Shown: positions 1 to 7,840, numbered from the stretch's first letter. The stretch: DNA of 64,000 bases from JAPLJC01 sp963697965 (GCA_963697965.1 OY969108.1:1426001-1490000), one strand, 5' to 3'. A program made the numbers and translations. The notes: generated from the sequence alone by a model not told the origin.

Positions 1-635
1 AGCCGGGTCACAAACCAAACGGTGTCCTGGTGCAATTGGTAAAGCCAGGCATAATCCAGGTAGGCCCGGTCGAAGATCAACAGATCGCCCGGCTGAAAGC
101 GCAGGTCTTGCACGGCCTGGAGGTCATGGGTCTTGCCGTCGGTGACCAGGACACACTGGGGCAGCAACCCGGAAAGCACGGTGTGCAGCTTGATGGCCCC
201 CTTGCGGGCCCGAAACTTGGCCCAGGGAAAGACCGCGGCGCACAGGTCAATGGTGGTGGCATCGATGATCTTGATCTGCGGGGTCTTTCGGGGCTGTGGC
301 GCTAACTCGGCGGAGAGCCGCTCATACAGCTTATAATAGGTCTTTTCGAAGATGACCGCGGGGCGCTGCTGATTGGCGTCGGCCAGGGTGGAACGCTTCA
401 CCCCGGAGAGGCCCAGATGATAAAACTTGTGCGCTTGCCGGTTGATGCTGAATACCACGTCCCGAAGGCTTTTGCGGGCGCTCCACTGGCCGAAGAGCAT
501 GGCCGTCAGATGCGACCAATAAGTGAATTTTCGGGGGTTCGGCCCCTGCCAGGCCTGGCTGTCCACCAGGTGATCGAAAACAGGTCTCGGGATGAGTTGT
601 AGTAATTGACCCATGAGTGTGTTACAATGTGCCAT
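1..635 (-). CDS. IS4-family transposase (DUF4372 type), cut by window edge
   Basis: The reading frame stays open from an ATG at 635 on the minus strand to the window edge, giving about 211 residues of the N-terminal part. It starts MAHCNTLMGQLLQL and continues into a segment resembling the DUF4372 N-terminus of IS4-type transposases (FGQWSARKSLRDVV). Two catalytic aspartates of the DDE fold are visible in the motifs IDATTIDL and FDRAYLDYAW; the distal glutamate would lie outside the window. A Shine-Dalgarno-like AAAGGAG sits about ten bases before the ATG. The protein would cut and paste its own IS. The visible part has no frameshift, so the element may be intact. Confidence 0.85.
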   Translation of the reverse strand, partial: MAHCNTLMGQLLQLIPRPVFDHLVDSQAWQGPNPRKFTYWSHLTAMLFGQWSARKSLRDVVFSINRQAHKFYHLGLSGVKRSTLADANQQRPAVIFEKTYYKLYERLSAELAPQPRKTPQIKIIDATTIDLCAAVFPWAKFRARKGAIKLHTVLSGLLPQCVLVTDGKTHDLQAVQDLRFQPGDLLIFDRAYLDYAWLYQLHQDTVWFVTR

Positions 636-723
636 AGCCCCATAACTCCTTTCAATGTTTAGGTTTTTGCCAAACCTATTATAGCATTGATCGGCTGTTT
701 TGGGGCTGTTTTACTTGCTATCT

Positions 724-744
724 CAAGTAATTTCTACCGGACAG
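724..744. repeat. Probable terminal inverted repeat of the IS4-type element
   Basis: About 90 bp upstream of the transposase start, the minus strand reads CTGTCCGGTAGAAATTACTT, which looks like an IS end. The matching end lies outside the window, so the boundary is inferred from position only. Confidence 0.35.
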
Positions 745-811
745 CAATGCAACTTAATGATATCCGTACACCGATTTATCCATATGTAAAAAAAATAAGG
801 AGACCCTTCCC

Positions 812-1255
812 ATGGCAACAGAAATTTTGAGGATGACCGCAGAGGTTGTAATTTCCCATGCATCCATGTCTGAATTATCAACCCAGGAATTAGTGAATGA
901 GATTAAAGAGATCTACAATGTCCTGGCTTCTTTGGAATGCGGTGAAGTAATTTCAGAGACCATGGCACCGGGAAAAGTCCCAGGAGCCGAAGTGGGTAAA
1001 AAACTACCGATTCCGTTAAAGGATATTGTGACGCAGAAGCACGTGGTCTGTCTCGAATGTGGCAAGAAAATGAGAACTTTGAAGGCTCATCTGCGGAAGT
1101 CCCATAAATTAACTCCGAAGGAATATTGTCAGACGTATGGGCTTGACCCCAAAAAATATCCTTTGGTATGCAAAGAGTATTCTTCGCAGCGGAGTAAGAT
1201 GGCGAAAAAACGGGGATTTGGGGTAAAGGGAACTCACCATAAGGCTAAGGCTTAA
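812..1255 (+). CDS. MucR/Ros-family zinc-finger transcriptional regulator
   Basis: The 147-residue protein carries the MucR/Ros domain in its C-terminal half. A zinc site CLECGKKM is followed by LKAHLRKSH, giving Cys2-His2 spacing, and then by the typical tail EYCQTYGLDPKKYPLVC. The basic C-terminus (SKMAKKRGFGVKG) is also typical. MucR proteins bind AT-rich DNA and often control exopolysaccharide and surface genes. The N-terminal 70 residues are helical and less conserved. The start is supported by AAGGAGA upstream of the ATG. It stands alone between the IS remnant and a Cys-rich exported protein. Its targets cannot be told from the window, but the nearby c-di-GMP and glycosyltransferase genes are plausible. 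Confidence 0.88.
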   Translation: MATEILRMTAEVVISHASMSELSTQELVNEIKEIYNVLASLECGEVISETMAPGKVPGAEVGKKLPIPLKDIVTQKHVVCLECGKKMRTLKAHLRKSHKLTPKEYCQTYGLDPKKYPLVCKEYSSQRSKMAKKRGFGVKGTHHKAKA

Positions 1256-1365
1256 GTAAACTTTTTGATAATCTGGCTAACCGGGTCAGTTTTTATCCCG
1301 GCAGAGGGATTCAGATTTTGGCCATTAGCCTTAGGGCAACCGCATAAACTCTGAGGAGGAGAGAC

Positions 1366-1743
1366 ATGAAAAAATTGGTGGTGATCTTGGTTGTTGTCCT
1401 CGCCAGTGTTATTATGACCGTGGCCTTTGCCGCCAACCCCAAGCCGGCCTTCAAGGTGGGCGAAGAGGTTTATGCCTGCAATTGTGGGGAGGAGTGTTCC
1501 TGTAACACTATCTCGAAACATGCGGGCAAATGCGTCTGCGGCAAGGATATGGTGAAGGCCAAGGTAATAGCTGTAGAGAAGGGTGAAGTTATGCTGAAAG
1601 CCGAGAGCTGGGGAAAGCCCAGACTTTTTAAGACTGTGGCAAAATTTGTCTGCAACTGCGGTGAGAAATGCGATTGCGACACCATCAGTCAGAAACCCGG
1701 CAAGTGTCCTTGCGGAACGGAAATGAAGGCCTTCAAGAAGTAA
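1366..1743 (+). CDS. Exported Cys-rich protein with duplicated metal-binding motif
   Basis: The 125-residue protein has a clear signal peptide: MKKL followed by a hydrophobic stretch ending AFAAN, with likely cleavage near residue 23. The mature part contains two copies of a motif of the form CNCGxxCxCxTISxxxGKCxCGxxM, separated by about 50 residues. Each copy has six cysteines and a terminal Met. The KPGKCPCGTEM end resembles the heavy-metal-binding half-domain seen in copper and silver efflux proteins (CPMH...PGKCPKCGM). A periplasmic metal-binding or redox-sensing role is inferred. A strong SD (GAGGAGGAG) precedes the ATG. No partner gene is adjacent. The exact family is not recognised. 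Confidence 0.75.
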   Translation: MKKLVVILVVVLASVIMTVAFAANPKPAFKVGEEVYACNCGEECSCNTISKHAGKCVCGKDMVKAKVIAVEKGEVMLKAESWGKPRLFKTVAKFVCNCGEKCDCDTISQKPGKCPCGTEMKAFKK

Positions 1744-1819
1744 GAAATTCTCCGGCTGGGGGCAGATAAGCTAATATGCCCATACGGCTCCTTGTCCCAT
1801 TTCTCCTCAAACCTTTCAT

Positions 1820-1860
1820 CGCAGATTGGTTTCTGTATCCTTTTTCCGTTAACCCGCCGC
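1820..1860 (+). repeat. 41-bp perfect direct repeat, copy 1
   Basis: This 41-bp sequence, starting CGCAGATTGGTTTCTG and ending TTAACCCGCCGC, recurs without change at 3353-3393. The two copies bracket the leader, PAS gene and PilZ gene. Confidence 0.85.
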
Positions 1861-1989
1861 TTTTCATAGGCCAATCCCAACCTAACTACCCCAGGAATCC
1901 GCAATCCTAATTTCTAATTTAAACGGCATTTTAGGAATGATCTTCTGAAATCGCTATATCTCTAAACATTCTTCAATAATCCCCTGCCT

Positions 1990-2206
1990 TCCCCTGTCCC
2001 AAATTCATGGTTATCGAAGGCGAATATCAGGTAAATCCTGATTTACCTTTTTCCACCGATGATCCATATTATCATCAAAGCCAAAGGAGCATGGGTAAAT
2101 CCATCAGATAAGGAAAGCCTCTCAAACAATTCGCTAACGGAGGCCGCGGATAAAGACCGGAACTTGCAATTCGCCATGCTAACCTGCAGCAACTGTGAAG
2201 CACCAA
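1990..2206 (+). promoter_or_regulatory. Conserved 5' leader, class II (copy D), upstream of the PAS/PilZ pair
   Basis: This stretch aligns over about 200 bp with the leader of the Flp pilin gene at 21150-21365. Shared blocks include TTATCGAAGGC, a core at 2030-2047 that here is a perfect palindrome (GGTAAATC-CT-GATTTACC), a hairpin with conserved loop CCATATT, the block CGCTAACGGA, and the block GCTAACCT. The hairpin stem reads GATGAT/ATCATC here and TGCT/AGCA in the other copy, so one base pair co-varies, which suggests a folded RNA. The core also occurs upstream of three other genes. It may be an operator, a riboswitch or both. No ligand can be assigned. Confidence 0.6.
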
Positions 2207-2207
2207 A

Positions 2208-2945
2208 ATGGTGAGAACCAAGGGAAAGCACAGAAATTTCTCCAAAGACGAGTCCAGGATGGAAAAGAATTTTATGCATTTAGATATATTTGGAGACAAC
2301 TCCAGCCAAATTAGGCGCAAAAGAGTCCTGCAGTTAATTTTGATATCATTATTTACCTTAAGTGTTATCTTGTCTTTTAAGTTATTAGTACATTTCCTAT
2401 TCCCAAACATATCCCCTGGGTATTATGAAATGACTATAATGATTTCATCTTGTTTGGCGGTTAACTTCGCGGCATCATTAATATTATGTAAATATCAATC
2501 GCTCCTAAAAAATTTAGAATACCGACATCGAAGTCTGGTGGAGAATGTCAGTGAAGGAATTCTGCTCTTGGATACCGAGGGGAATTTCTTGAAAGCCGAC
2601 AAGAAGATGGAGGGACTATTAGGCTTTTCCGAAGCGGAACTTTTAACCATGAACCTTACCCAAGTTTTTCCCAAGGGAGAGCATGAGAGGAGCCGGTCTA
2701 CCTTGGAAAAAGTAGTCCAAACGGGCAAGGGCGATCTGGCCGATGCTTGGATAATCAGGAAGGACGACCAAATGGTGCCGGTCGATTTTTTCGCCAGTAA
2801 AGTGGAATACGGCGACAAAACCATCATCCAGGGAATCTTCAGAGATTTAACGCAGGGCCGGAGGCTGGACGCTATTCAGGCTCAGCTGTACCGAGATCAT
2901 CTGTCCTACCTGCAAAATTTTTTCAAAATTCAATCCCATGAGTAA
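2208..2945 (+). CDS. Membrane-anchored PAS-domain protein without output domain
   Basis: The protein of up to 245 residues has two transmembrane segments (roughly 43-65 and 75-95), then one PAS domain (roughly 105-225). PAS features include RSLVENVSEGILLLD, FLKADKKMEGLLGFSEAEL and VPVDFFASKVEYGDKTIIQGIFRDLT. There is no kinase, GGDEF, EAL or HTH domain, so it probably signals through protein contact. The PilZ gene follows 22 bp later on the same strand, which points to a two-gene unit. The start is uncertain: the ATG at 2208 lacks a good SD, and ATG 2259 is an alternative. The gene is more AT-rich than its neighbours. Confidence 0.7.
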   Translation: MVRTKGKHRNFSKDESRMEKNFMHLDIFGDNSSQIRRKRVLQLILISLFTLSVILSFKLLVHFLFPNISPGYYEMTIMISSCLAVNFAASLILCKYQSLLKNLEYRHRSLVENVSEGILLLDTEGNFLKADKKMEGLLGFSEAELLTMNLTQVFPKGEHERSRSTLEKVVQTGKGDLADAWIIRKDDQMVPVDFFASKVEYGDKTIIQGIFRDLTQGRRLDAIQAQLYRDHLSYLQNFFKIQSHE

Positions 2946-2967
2946 TCGCCGGATAGGAGGATGATTC

Positions 2968-3300
2968 ATGGTGCGGCGTTTATTCCCCCGGACCAATATA
3001 TCCTTGAAATTTGAATATCAGGCACAATTACAAGGTTCGAAAGATTTCATTTCAAGCCGGGCCGTTATGAAAGACATCAGTATGGGCGGCCTGCATATGT
3101 CCGAGGCCGCACCTATACTACAACCTGACGATATTGCAGACTTCATTTTCAAATTCCATGACAAGGTGAACCCCCTCATTCCCCACAAAATCAAGGCCAA
3201 AGGGAAAGTCAAATGCATAGAGCGGCCGACTAAAGAATCCTCCTATTTTAGGATAGCGCTGGAATTCCTTTCGGGGCCGGTTTTCATCTACGAGAATTGA
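2968..3300 (+). CDS. PilZ-domain c-di-GMP-binding protein
   Basis: This single-domain protein of 110 residues has an N-terminal RRLFPR, fitting the PilZ RxxxR motif, and DISMGGLHM, fitting the D/NxSxxG motif. Both contact c-di-GMP in known PilZ proteins. It is preceded by AGGAGG with seven-base spacing to the ATG. It is probably co-transcribed with the PAS protein just upstream, so membrane sensing and c-di-GMP binding may be linked. It is related in size and layout to the PilZ protein at 7881-8210, and both genes sit behind a leader with the same core motif. Confidence 0.85.
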   Translation: MVRRLFPRTNISLKFEYQAQLQGSKDFISSRAVMKDISMGGLHMSEAAPILQPDDIADFIFKFHDKVNPLIPHKIKAKGKVKCIERPTKESSYFRIALEFLSGPVFIYEN

Positions 3301-3352
3301 CTCCCCTCTATATATTTAGGTGTCCTGAATCAGATTTAATTTGACAGTATCC

Positions 3353-3393
3353 CGCAGATTGGTTTCTGTATCCTTTTTCCGTTAACCCGCCGC
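3353..3393 (+). repeat. 41-bp perfect direct repeat, copy 2
   Basis: This copy is identical over 41 bp to 1820-1860. It lies 53 bp after the PilZ stop codon and about 190 bp before the end of the tyrosine recombinase gene. Confidence 0.85.
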
Positions 3394-3580
3394 CGTCCGA
3401 AAGTAAATTTTGCAAGAAATAATAGAGCTGAGAGGGGGGAGAGAATGTGGGGGGTGTGAGTGCGACATATCTGCTATGGTCCGAAACTTATCACGAGGCC
3501 AAAAACTTCCCATATCCAGGAAATATCAACACTGTTAAGATGGGCGAGGCCTTTCTCGACCTCGCCCTGATAGCCGGCCA

Positions 3581-4418
3581 TCAGCCATATAAATTCTCGA
3601 TCCACCTCACCGCTTCCACATCGCTAACTTTCCCGAGATACCTTTGGGTGGTGGAAAGATTAGCGTGCCTCAGAATAACCTTGCTGACGATCTCCACGGG
3701 CACCCCTGATCTTGAGGCATAGGTTGCTGCATGCCTCCTCAGGTCGTGTGGCCTCAGATGGACCCCCACCAAGGCGCCGGCCTTCCTTACCATGACCCTG
3801 GCCGCGGTATAAGAGATTGGAAAAATCCTTTTGTCGCCTTCTATCCCTCTGGCCTTAATGTAATCCTTTAACCTGTCGGCCAGCTTTTTAGGGATGAAGA
3901 CCACCTCTGACGTTTTTCCACTTTTGGAATTCCTGATTGTTAGCTTTTGATCATCGACATCCGAGCCCCTAAGGTTCAAGACTTCGCCCACCCGCATGCC
4001 ACCTCGAGCCATGAGTTCCAGCATGAGGCGGTTTCTCACCTTGGTGGTCCGGAAGATGATCTCGTCGATGGTCTCTTTTTCCTGGACCTGCCAATGCACC
4101 AGCTTCCCAGGCCGAAAGAGTTTCTTCAGCATCGGGGTGTCACAGGGATTTTGGAGCTGAGCGTCCAAATTGTTGCGGATAAAGTTAAAGAGGGCCTTGA
4201 GATAGGCGTAGCGGGTGTGCTTGGTTAACTGTTTACATCCATCGTTCAGACTGACCAGAAATGACAGAACTTCCTCGGGTGAGATTGACTCTGGGTCTCG
4301 ATCAGAAAATTGGCCCCGAAACTTTGAAAGGATGGACCCGTAAGTACGGTTCGTATTTTTTTTGGGAGTTCAGCCGATGGTAATCCAGGTAAAGGTCAAT
4401 CGCCTTGGCCATTTTCAT
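3581..4418 (-). pseudogene. Tyrosine recombinase/phage integrase with a frameshift at an A8 run
   Basis: The catalytic domain is intact from about 4168 to 3581. It shows RGGMRVGEVLNL with the first Arg, the Lys in NSKSGKTSEV, HDLRRHAATYA, and LRHANLSTTQRYLG ending in the Tyr nucleophile. A good start exists at 4418 behind AGGAGGTGGA and encodes MKMAKAIDLYLDYHRLNSQK. After eight adenines (4356-4363 on the minus strand) the frame must slip back by one base to read KNTNRTYGSILSKFRGQF, the core-binding domain. With that slip the protein is about 278 residues, a normal integrase size. It could be a pseudogene, a slippage-expressed gene, or a homopolymer error. Confidence 0.8.
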
Positions 4419-4660
4419 GCTCCACCTCCTGGTTTGATTGCATCGTGCCGATGCGGATAAGCAAAGCATATCAAATCGTTTCCAGGAAATCTGATAAGTT
4501 TCGGCTGTGGCAAATTATAGAAACTTTCGTGTCCCAGATTTTCGCTTTATTTTTGTCAAACCAGTTCTGGCTTGACTTAACCCGCATCCTAACTTAAAAT
4601 TTGGTACAACTACTGGGGGCAGGTCAGCTGCACCGCATACAGATTGATAATAACGCCACT

Positions 4661-5737
4661 TCATGAGCTGCCTAAGCTAAATCCTTTTTCGTGGAACAGC
4701 CGCAGGCAGGCATCCACCACCTCGCCATCATAGAGCACGCCTCGATTCTTGGAGATTTCTTCCAGGGTGGCCCTCAATTCCAGGGCCGGCCGGTAAGGCC
4801 GATGGGAGCTCATGGCTTCCACCACATCGGCCACCGACAGGATCCTGGCCTCCAACCGAATCATCGGCCCCTTAAGTCCCAGGGGATACCCCGAACCGTC
4901 AACCCTTTCATGGTGCTGGAGGACCATTTCGGCGAGAGGCCAGGGAAATTCGATGGTATTCAAGATGTCAAAACCTACCTGGCAATGAACCTTAATCAGG
5001 CTCATTTCGACGGGGCTCAATTTTCTCGGTTTGGCCAGAAGTTCGGCGGGGATCCCCACCTTGCCGATATCGTGGACGAAGGCGGCCAGGCGCAGGGCCT
5101 CGACTCGTTCTTCCGGGAGCCCCATTTCCCGGGCGATGGCGCAGGCCAAGTCGCCGACGCGATTCTGGTGCCCGGCGGTATATGGATCTCTCTGTTCCAG
5201 GGTGGAGGCCAGGGCCCCTACCGTGGTTTCAAAGAGTTTTTTGACCTTGGCTAAGCTATGTTGAAGTTGCTGTAGCGTGTCCTTTTCTTTCTGAATCCGG
5301 CAAATCTTAGCTTTCAATTCCCCCAGGGAGAAGGGCTTGGCAATGAAGTCGCTGGCCCCGGCATTAATAATGGCTTCATAGGAATATTCCGGGGCATAAC
5401 CGGTCATGATAATGAAGGGCACCTGGGGATAAGTCCGGTGAGCCTCTTGCATCAACTCCACCCCATCCATGCCTTCCATTTTAAGGTCGCTGACCACCAG
5501 ATCGATCCCCTCCTGAGCCAGGGTTTTCAAGGCTTCGGGGGCATTGGCGGCGCCCTTGCAGGCACAGGGGATTAGCTCGAGATAGTCCAGAAGAAGCCTG
5601 CGGCACTGGTCATCGTCATCGACGACCAGGACGGGCGGCAAGACATCCGGGTAGGGGGCGCCATCCAGGCGGCTGGGAATATCAAGCAACTCCATTCCAG
5701 AGTTCGGCGACGATACCCCTTCAACCGAGTCTCGCAT
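4661..5737 (-). CDS. Response regulator with HD-GYP c-di-GMP phosphodiesterase domain
   Basis: The 358-residue protein has a receiver domain (about 35-150) with VLVVDDDDQC, the phospho-acceptor region VVSDLKMEGMDG and the conserved Lys in IAKPFSLGEL. A short coiled coil leads to an HD-GYP domain (about 170-345). That domain contains FVHDIGKVGIP, HCQVGFDIL, LQHHERVDGSGYP and a DV near SVADVVEAM. HD-GYP proteins hydrolyse c-di-GMP to pGpG or GMP using a metal centre. The partner kinase is not adjacent. The ATG at 5737 is preceded by GGAGGAAAGGAGA. The upstream leader (5755-5893) matches those of the PilZ gene at 7881 and the riboswitch gene at 11714, suggesting shared control. Confidence 0.92.
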   Translation of the reverse strand: MRDSVEGVSSPNSGMELLDIPSRLDGAPYPDVLPPVLVVDDDDQCRRLLLDYLELIPCACKGAANAPEALKTLAQEGIDLVVSDLKMEGMDGVELMQEAHRTYPQVPFIIMTGYAPEYSYEAIINAGASDFIAKPFSLGELKAKICRIQKEKDTLQQLQHSLAKVKKLFETTVGALASTLEQRDPYTAGHQNRVGDLACAIAREMGLPEERVEALRLAAFVHDIGKVGIPAELLAKPRKLSPVEMSLIKVHCQVGFDILNTIEFPWPLAEMVLQHHERVDGSGYPLGLKGPMIRLEARILSVADVVEAMSSHRPYRPALELRATLEEISKNRGVLYDGEVVDACLRLFHEKGFSLGSS

Positions 5738-5754
5738 CTGTGTCTCCTTTCCTC

Positions 5755-5893
5755 CGAAATTATGCGGCCGCCTGGGCCCCGCAGTCCAAAAAGATTTTGC
5801 CCATATCTTGGTGGATTTCTCCAGCCTTGTAAATCGGGGAATCCCTGTTTCTTAGGGGGGAATTCCCCTACTTATGCGAGATTGTGCAGCATC
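5755..5893 (-). promoter_or_regulatory. Conserved 5' leader, class I (copy A), upstream of the HD-GYP gene
   Basis: On the minus strand this leader aligns closely with 7700-7840. Shared parts are GGGAATTC, AGGGAnnnnCCGATTTACA, a GGAGAAA segment, ATGGGCA, and the GC-rich block CTGCGGGGCCCAGGCGGCCG just before the gene. TGGA-GAAA-TCCA could form a GNRA-capped hairpin. The core CCCCGATTTAC is at 5829-5839. Confidence 0.6.
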
Positions 5894-5916
5894 CTCGGAA
5901 TCCTTGAATCTATCTG

Positions 5917-6018
5917 CTAAATCAATCCCTGGGCTCGGATAACGTAAATGATCCAGAGAAGCGCCGTCACCCCTATTTCCAAGACACCGGACATGGTGGC
6001 CGGGTTCAACAATGAGGT
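5917..6018 (-). pseudogene. Possible C-terminal remnant of a membrane protein interrupted by IS3
   Basis: On the minus strand, reading from the IS3 boundary to a stop at 5917, the frame gives a hydrophobic tail: LEIGVTALLWIIYVIRAQG near the end. This looks like a single transmembrane helix. The rest of the gene would have been cut away by the IS at 6019. No matching N-terminal part is recognisable on the other side of the element, so this is a weak call. It could also be a free-standing 25-residue miniprotein starting at the ATG before SGVLEIG. Confidence 0.25.
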
Positions 6019-6057
6019 GGATCCGGTTTTCTTGGACACGGGATTGGGGGATAATAC

Positions 6058-6495
6058 GTGACCAAGGAGAACCGGGAGATGGCAAAAGGGCGAGATAATG
6101 CCCAGGTGATGGGGAGAGGGGCGCCAGGGGAGACGGAGGGAGGCCGTAGGCCGACCGGAGTCTCCCCTGGGGAGATTGGGGTAGGGCCGCTGGGACAGGG
6201 ACAACGCTGGACTGCGGCCAGAAAACGTGAGGTGGTGCTCCGCCTCTTCCGGGGCGAGCCCCTGGATCTGGTTTCCCGGGAGTTGGGAGTCGAGCTCTAC
6301 CGGCCTGGAGCAATGGCGGGAGGACGCCTTGGCGGGCATGGAAGAGGCCCTCAAGGCCAGAAACGGCGAACCCCCCTCAAGGCCGAACTGGACACGGCCA
6401 TGCAGCGCATCGGCGAGCTCACCATGGAGAACGAACTGTTATGGGTCCGGGTGAGGCGCCCCGGCCCTTTAGCCAAAAGGAGGTCGAAGAAATGA
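6058..6495 (+). pseudogene. IS3 OrfA (helix-turn-helix), damaged by two compensating indels
   Basis: The start of the IS3 OrfA domain is clear: WTAARKREVVLRLFRGEPLD followed by LVSRELGV. After VELYR the natural continuation LEQWREDALAGMEEALKAR is found only in the next frame, because of one extra C near 6305. The original frame is regained near 6373, where one C appears to be missing, giving PLKAELDTAMQRIGELTMEN. The ORF therefore reads through but carries about 23 scrambled residues in the linker between HTH and leucine-zipper-like part. The GTG start at 6058 is one option and ATG 6079 another. Its stop overlaps the OrfB start as ATGA. Confidence 0.65.
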
Positions 6496-7403
6496 GCTGC
6501 ACGACCTCCGCTTTGGCTGGCAGACTTTACGGCGTCAAGCTGGTCTGTCGGACCTGGGAGCAGCCCCGCTCATCGTACTATGTGGCGCGCCAGGCCCAGG
6601 GGCAGCCAGTGCGATCTTTCCCCGCCGGCAAACGTGGACCCAAAACCCCGCTCTCTGACGCCGCACTCTTGGAATTGGTCCGGGTGGACCTGAACACCTC
6701 GCCGTTTCAGGGCGAGGGGCATCGGAAGGTGTGGGCCCGGCTGCGGGTGCGGGACGGTGTCAAGGTAGGCCGCCGACGGGTGCTGAGGCTCATGCGGGAA
6801 AACCACCTGCTCTCCCCCTATCGGGGCCGGCGCGGTAACCCCCGTCTCCACGAGGGGGAGATCATCACCCCGGCGCCCAACCTCAGGTGGGGCACCGACG
6901 GCGCCGGGGTCTTTACCGTAGAGGAGGGCTGGGGTTGGACCTTCGTGGCCGTAGAGCACTGGAACGCCGAGTGCGTGGGCTGGCATGTCTGCAAACAGGG
7001 GACCCGGTTTGCGGCCCTGGAGCCCATTTCCCAGGGGCTGAGGGCCACGGTGGGTACGGTGGCGGCGGATGCCGGCCGAGGCCTGTCTCTGCGGATGGAC
7101 CACGGCACCCAGTACCTGTCGGATCATTTCCAGAACCAGCTGAAACACTGGTGCCTTAACCCCAGCTTCGCCTTTATTGAACAACCCCAGACCAATGGCG
7201 TGGCGGAACGCTTTATCCGGATCATCAAAGAGCAGGTCATCTATGGCCGGGTGTTTCAGAATCTTCAGGAGGTGAGGGAGGCAGTCAGGCACTTTGTGGA
7301 TACCTACAACCGCGAGTGGCTGGTGGAGAAAAACGGCTTCAAAAGCCCCTGGCAGGCCAGGGCCCAGTGGCTCGCCCAAGCCTCACTCGCTCGAGCGGCT
7401 TAA
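6492..7403 (+). CDS. IS3-family transposase OrfB (rve integrase core)
   Basis: About 303 residues are encoded from the ATG at 6492, which overlaps the OrfA stop codon in an ATGA arrangement suited to coupled translation. An in-frame ATG at 6441 is an alternative. An HTH_21-like segment (GHRKVWARLRV...RRVLRLMREN) is followed by the DDE integrase core. The Asp of WGTDGAGV, the Asp of MDHGTQYLS and the Glu of NGVAERFIR form the catalytic triad. The end of the core (FVDTYNREWLVEKNGFKSP) is typical of IS3 and IS2 types. Length and motifs look complete, so this protein could be active even though OrfA is damaged. Confidence 0.9.
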   Translation: MSCTTSALAGRLYGVKLVCRTWEQPRSSYYVARQAQGQPVRSFPAGKRGPKTPLSDAALLELVRVDLNTSPFQGEGHRKVWARLRVRDGVKVGRRRVLRLMRENHLLSPYRGRRGNPRLHEGEIITPAPNLRWGTDGAGVFTVEEGWGWTFVAVEHWNAECVGWHVCKQGTRFAALEPISQGLRATVGTVAADAGRGLSLRMDHGTQYLSDHFQNQLKHWCLNPSFAFIEQPQTNGVAERFIRIIKEQVIYGRVFQNLQEVREAVRHFVDTYNREWLVEKNGFKSPWQARAQWLAQASLARAA

Positions 7404-7438
7404 TAAAAACTTGTGTCCAGGAAACCGGATGCGGTATA

Positions 7439-7626
7439 GATAGCGTAAATTTTAATATAATCATTCATCTTATGAAATTCAAACTACACCCTTAAAACCA
7501 TAGATACCTTACTACTTTGGAACTTAAGGACCTAAGGCCAGCAACGTCCGGGTGTGGTCGGCTGAGGCGACATGCACATACCACCTCGGGCCTGGCATAG
7601 TGAGCGGCGGTATTAAAAAATAGAAG
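7439..7626 (+). repeat. 188-bp structured repeat, copy R1
   Basis: This 188-bp block recurs at 11068-11255 in the same orientation with only two substitutions and no indels. The 3' half can fold: GCCAG pairs with CTGGC, and inside it GTCCG...GTGGT pairs with ACCAC...CGGGC, with an apical GTCG/CGAC hairpin. The 5' half is AT-rich with no ORF. It starts 4 bp after the IS3 target duplication. A non-coding RNA, a MITE-like element or a regulatory block are all possible. Confidence 0.8.
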
Positions 7627-7699
7627 CTAACTTGCCACTATACCCCCTTCCGCTAATCTTTCCATATGATTCGAATATCGGAAAGCCTTTTGAGTCTGC

Positions 7700-7840
7700 C
7701 GCGTAATCTCGAATAGGCAAGGGAATTCTCCCTCAAGAATTAGGGAATTTCCGATTTACAAAGCGGGAGAAAACCACCAAGCTATGGGCATCATCTTTTT
7801 CAACTGCGGGGCCCAGGCGGCCGCAAAATAATCTCGGGTT
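7700..7840 (+). promoter_or_regulatory. Conserved 5' leader, class I (copy B), upstream of a PilZ gene
   Basis: It shares GTCTGCCGC, GGGAATTCTCCC and the core AGGGAATTTCCGATTTAC (7742-7759) with the leader at 11520-11600. With the HD-GYP leader it also shares the GC-rich block before the gene. The PilZ start codon follows about 40 bp later. Confidence 0.6.

Larger units (their letters stand above)
6019..7432 (+). mobile_element. IS3-family insertion sequence
   Basis: The two ends are imperfect inverted repeats: GGATCCGGTTTTCTTGGACA on the left, and on the right the complement of GCATCCGGTTTCCTGGACAC. A 3-bp GGT lies immediately outside both ends (6016-6018 and 7433-7435), consistent with a target-site duplication. 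Two overlapping ORFs inside encode OrfA and OrfB. The left ORF has compensating indels, so the copy may not move by itself. The element sits between the HD-GYP leader and the 188-bp repeat copy R1. Confidence 0.8.

Noticed and set aside
5820..5850. Sigma-28 (FliA) promoter from TAAG and CCGAT elements in the class I leaders
   Set aside because: The spacing is about three bases too short and the -10 half reads CCCGATTT rather than GCCGATAA in all copies.
6570..7379. Minus-strand ORF (269 codons) opposite IS3 OrfB
   Set aside because: The plus strand encodes an intact DDE transposase; the minus translation shows no family features.
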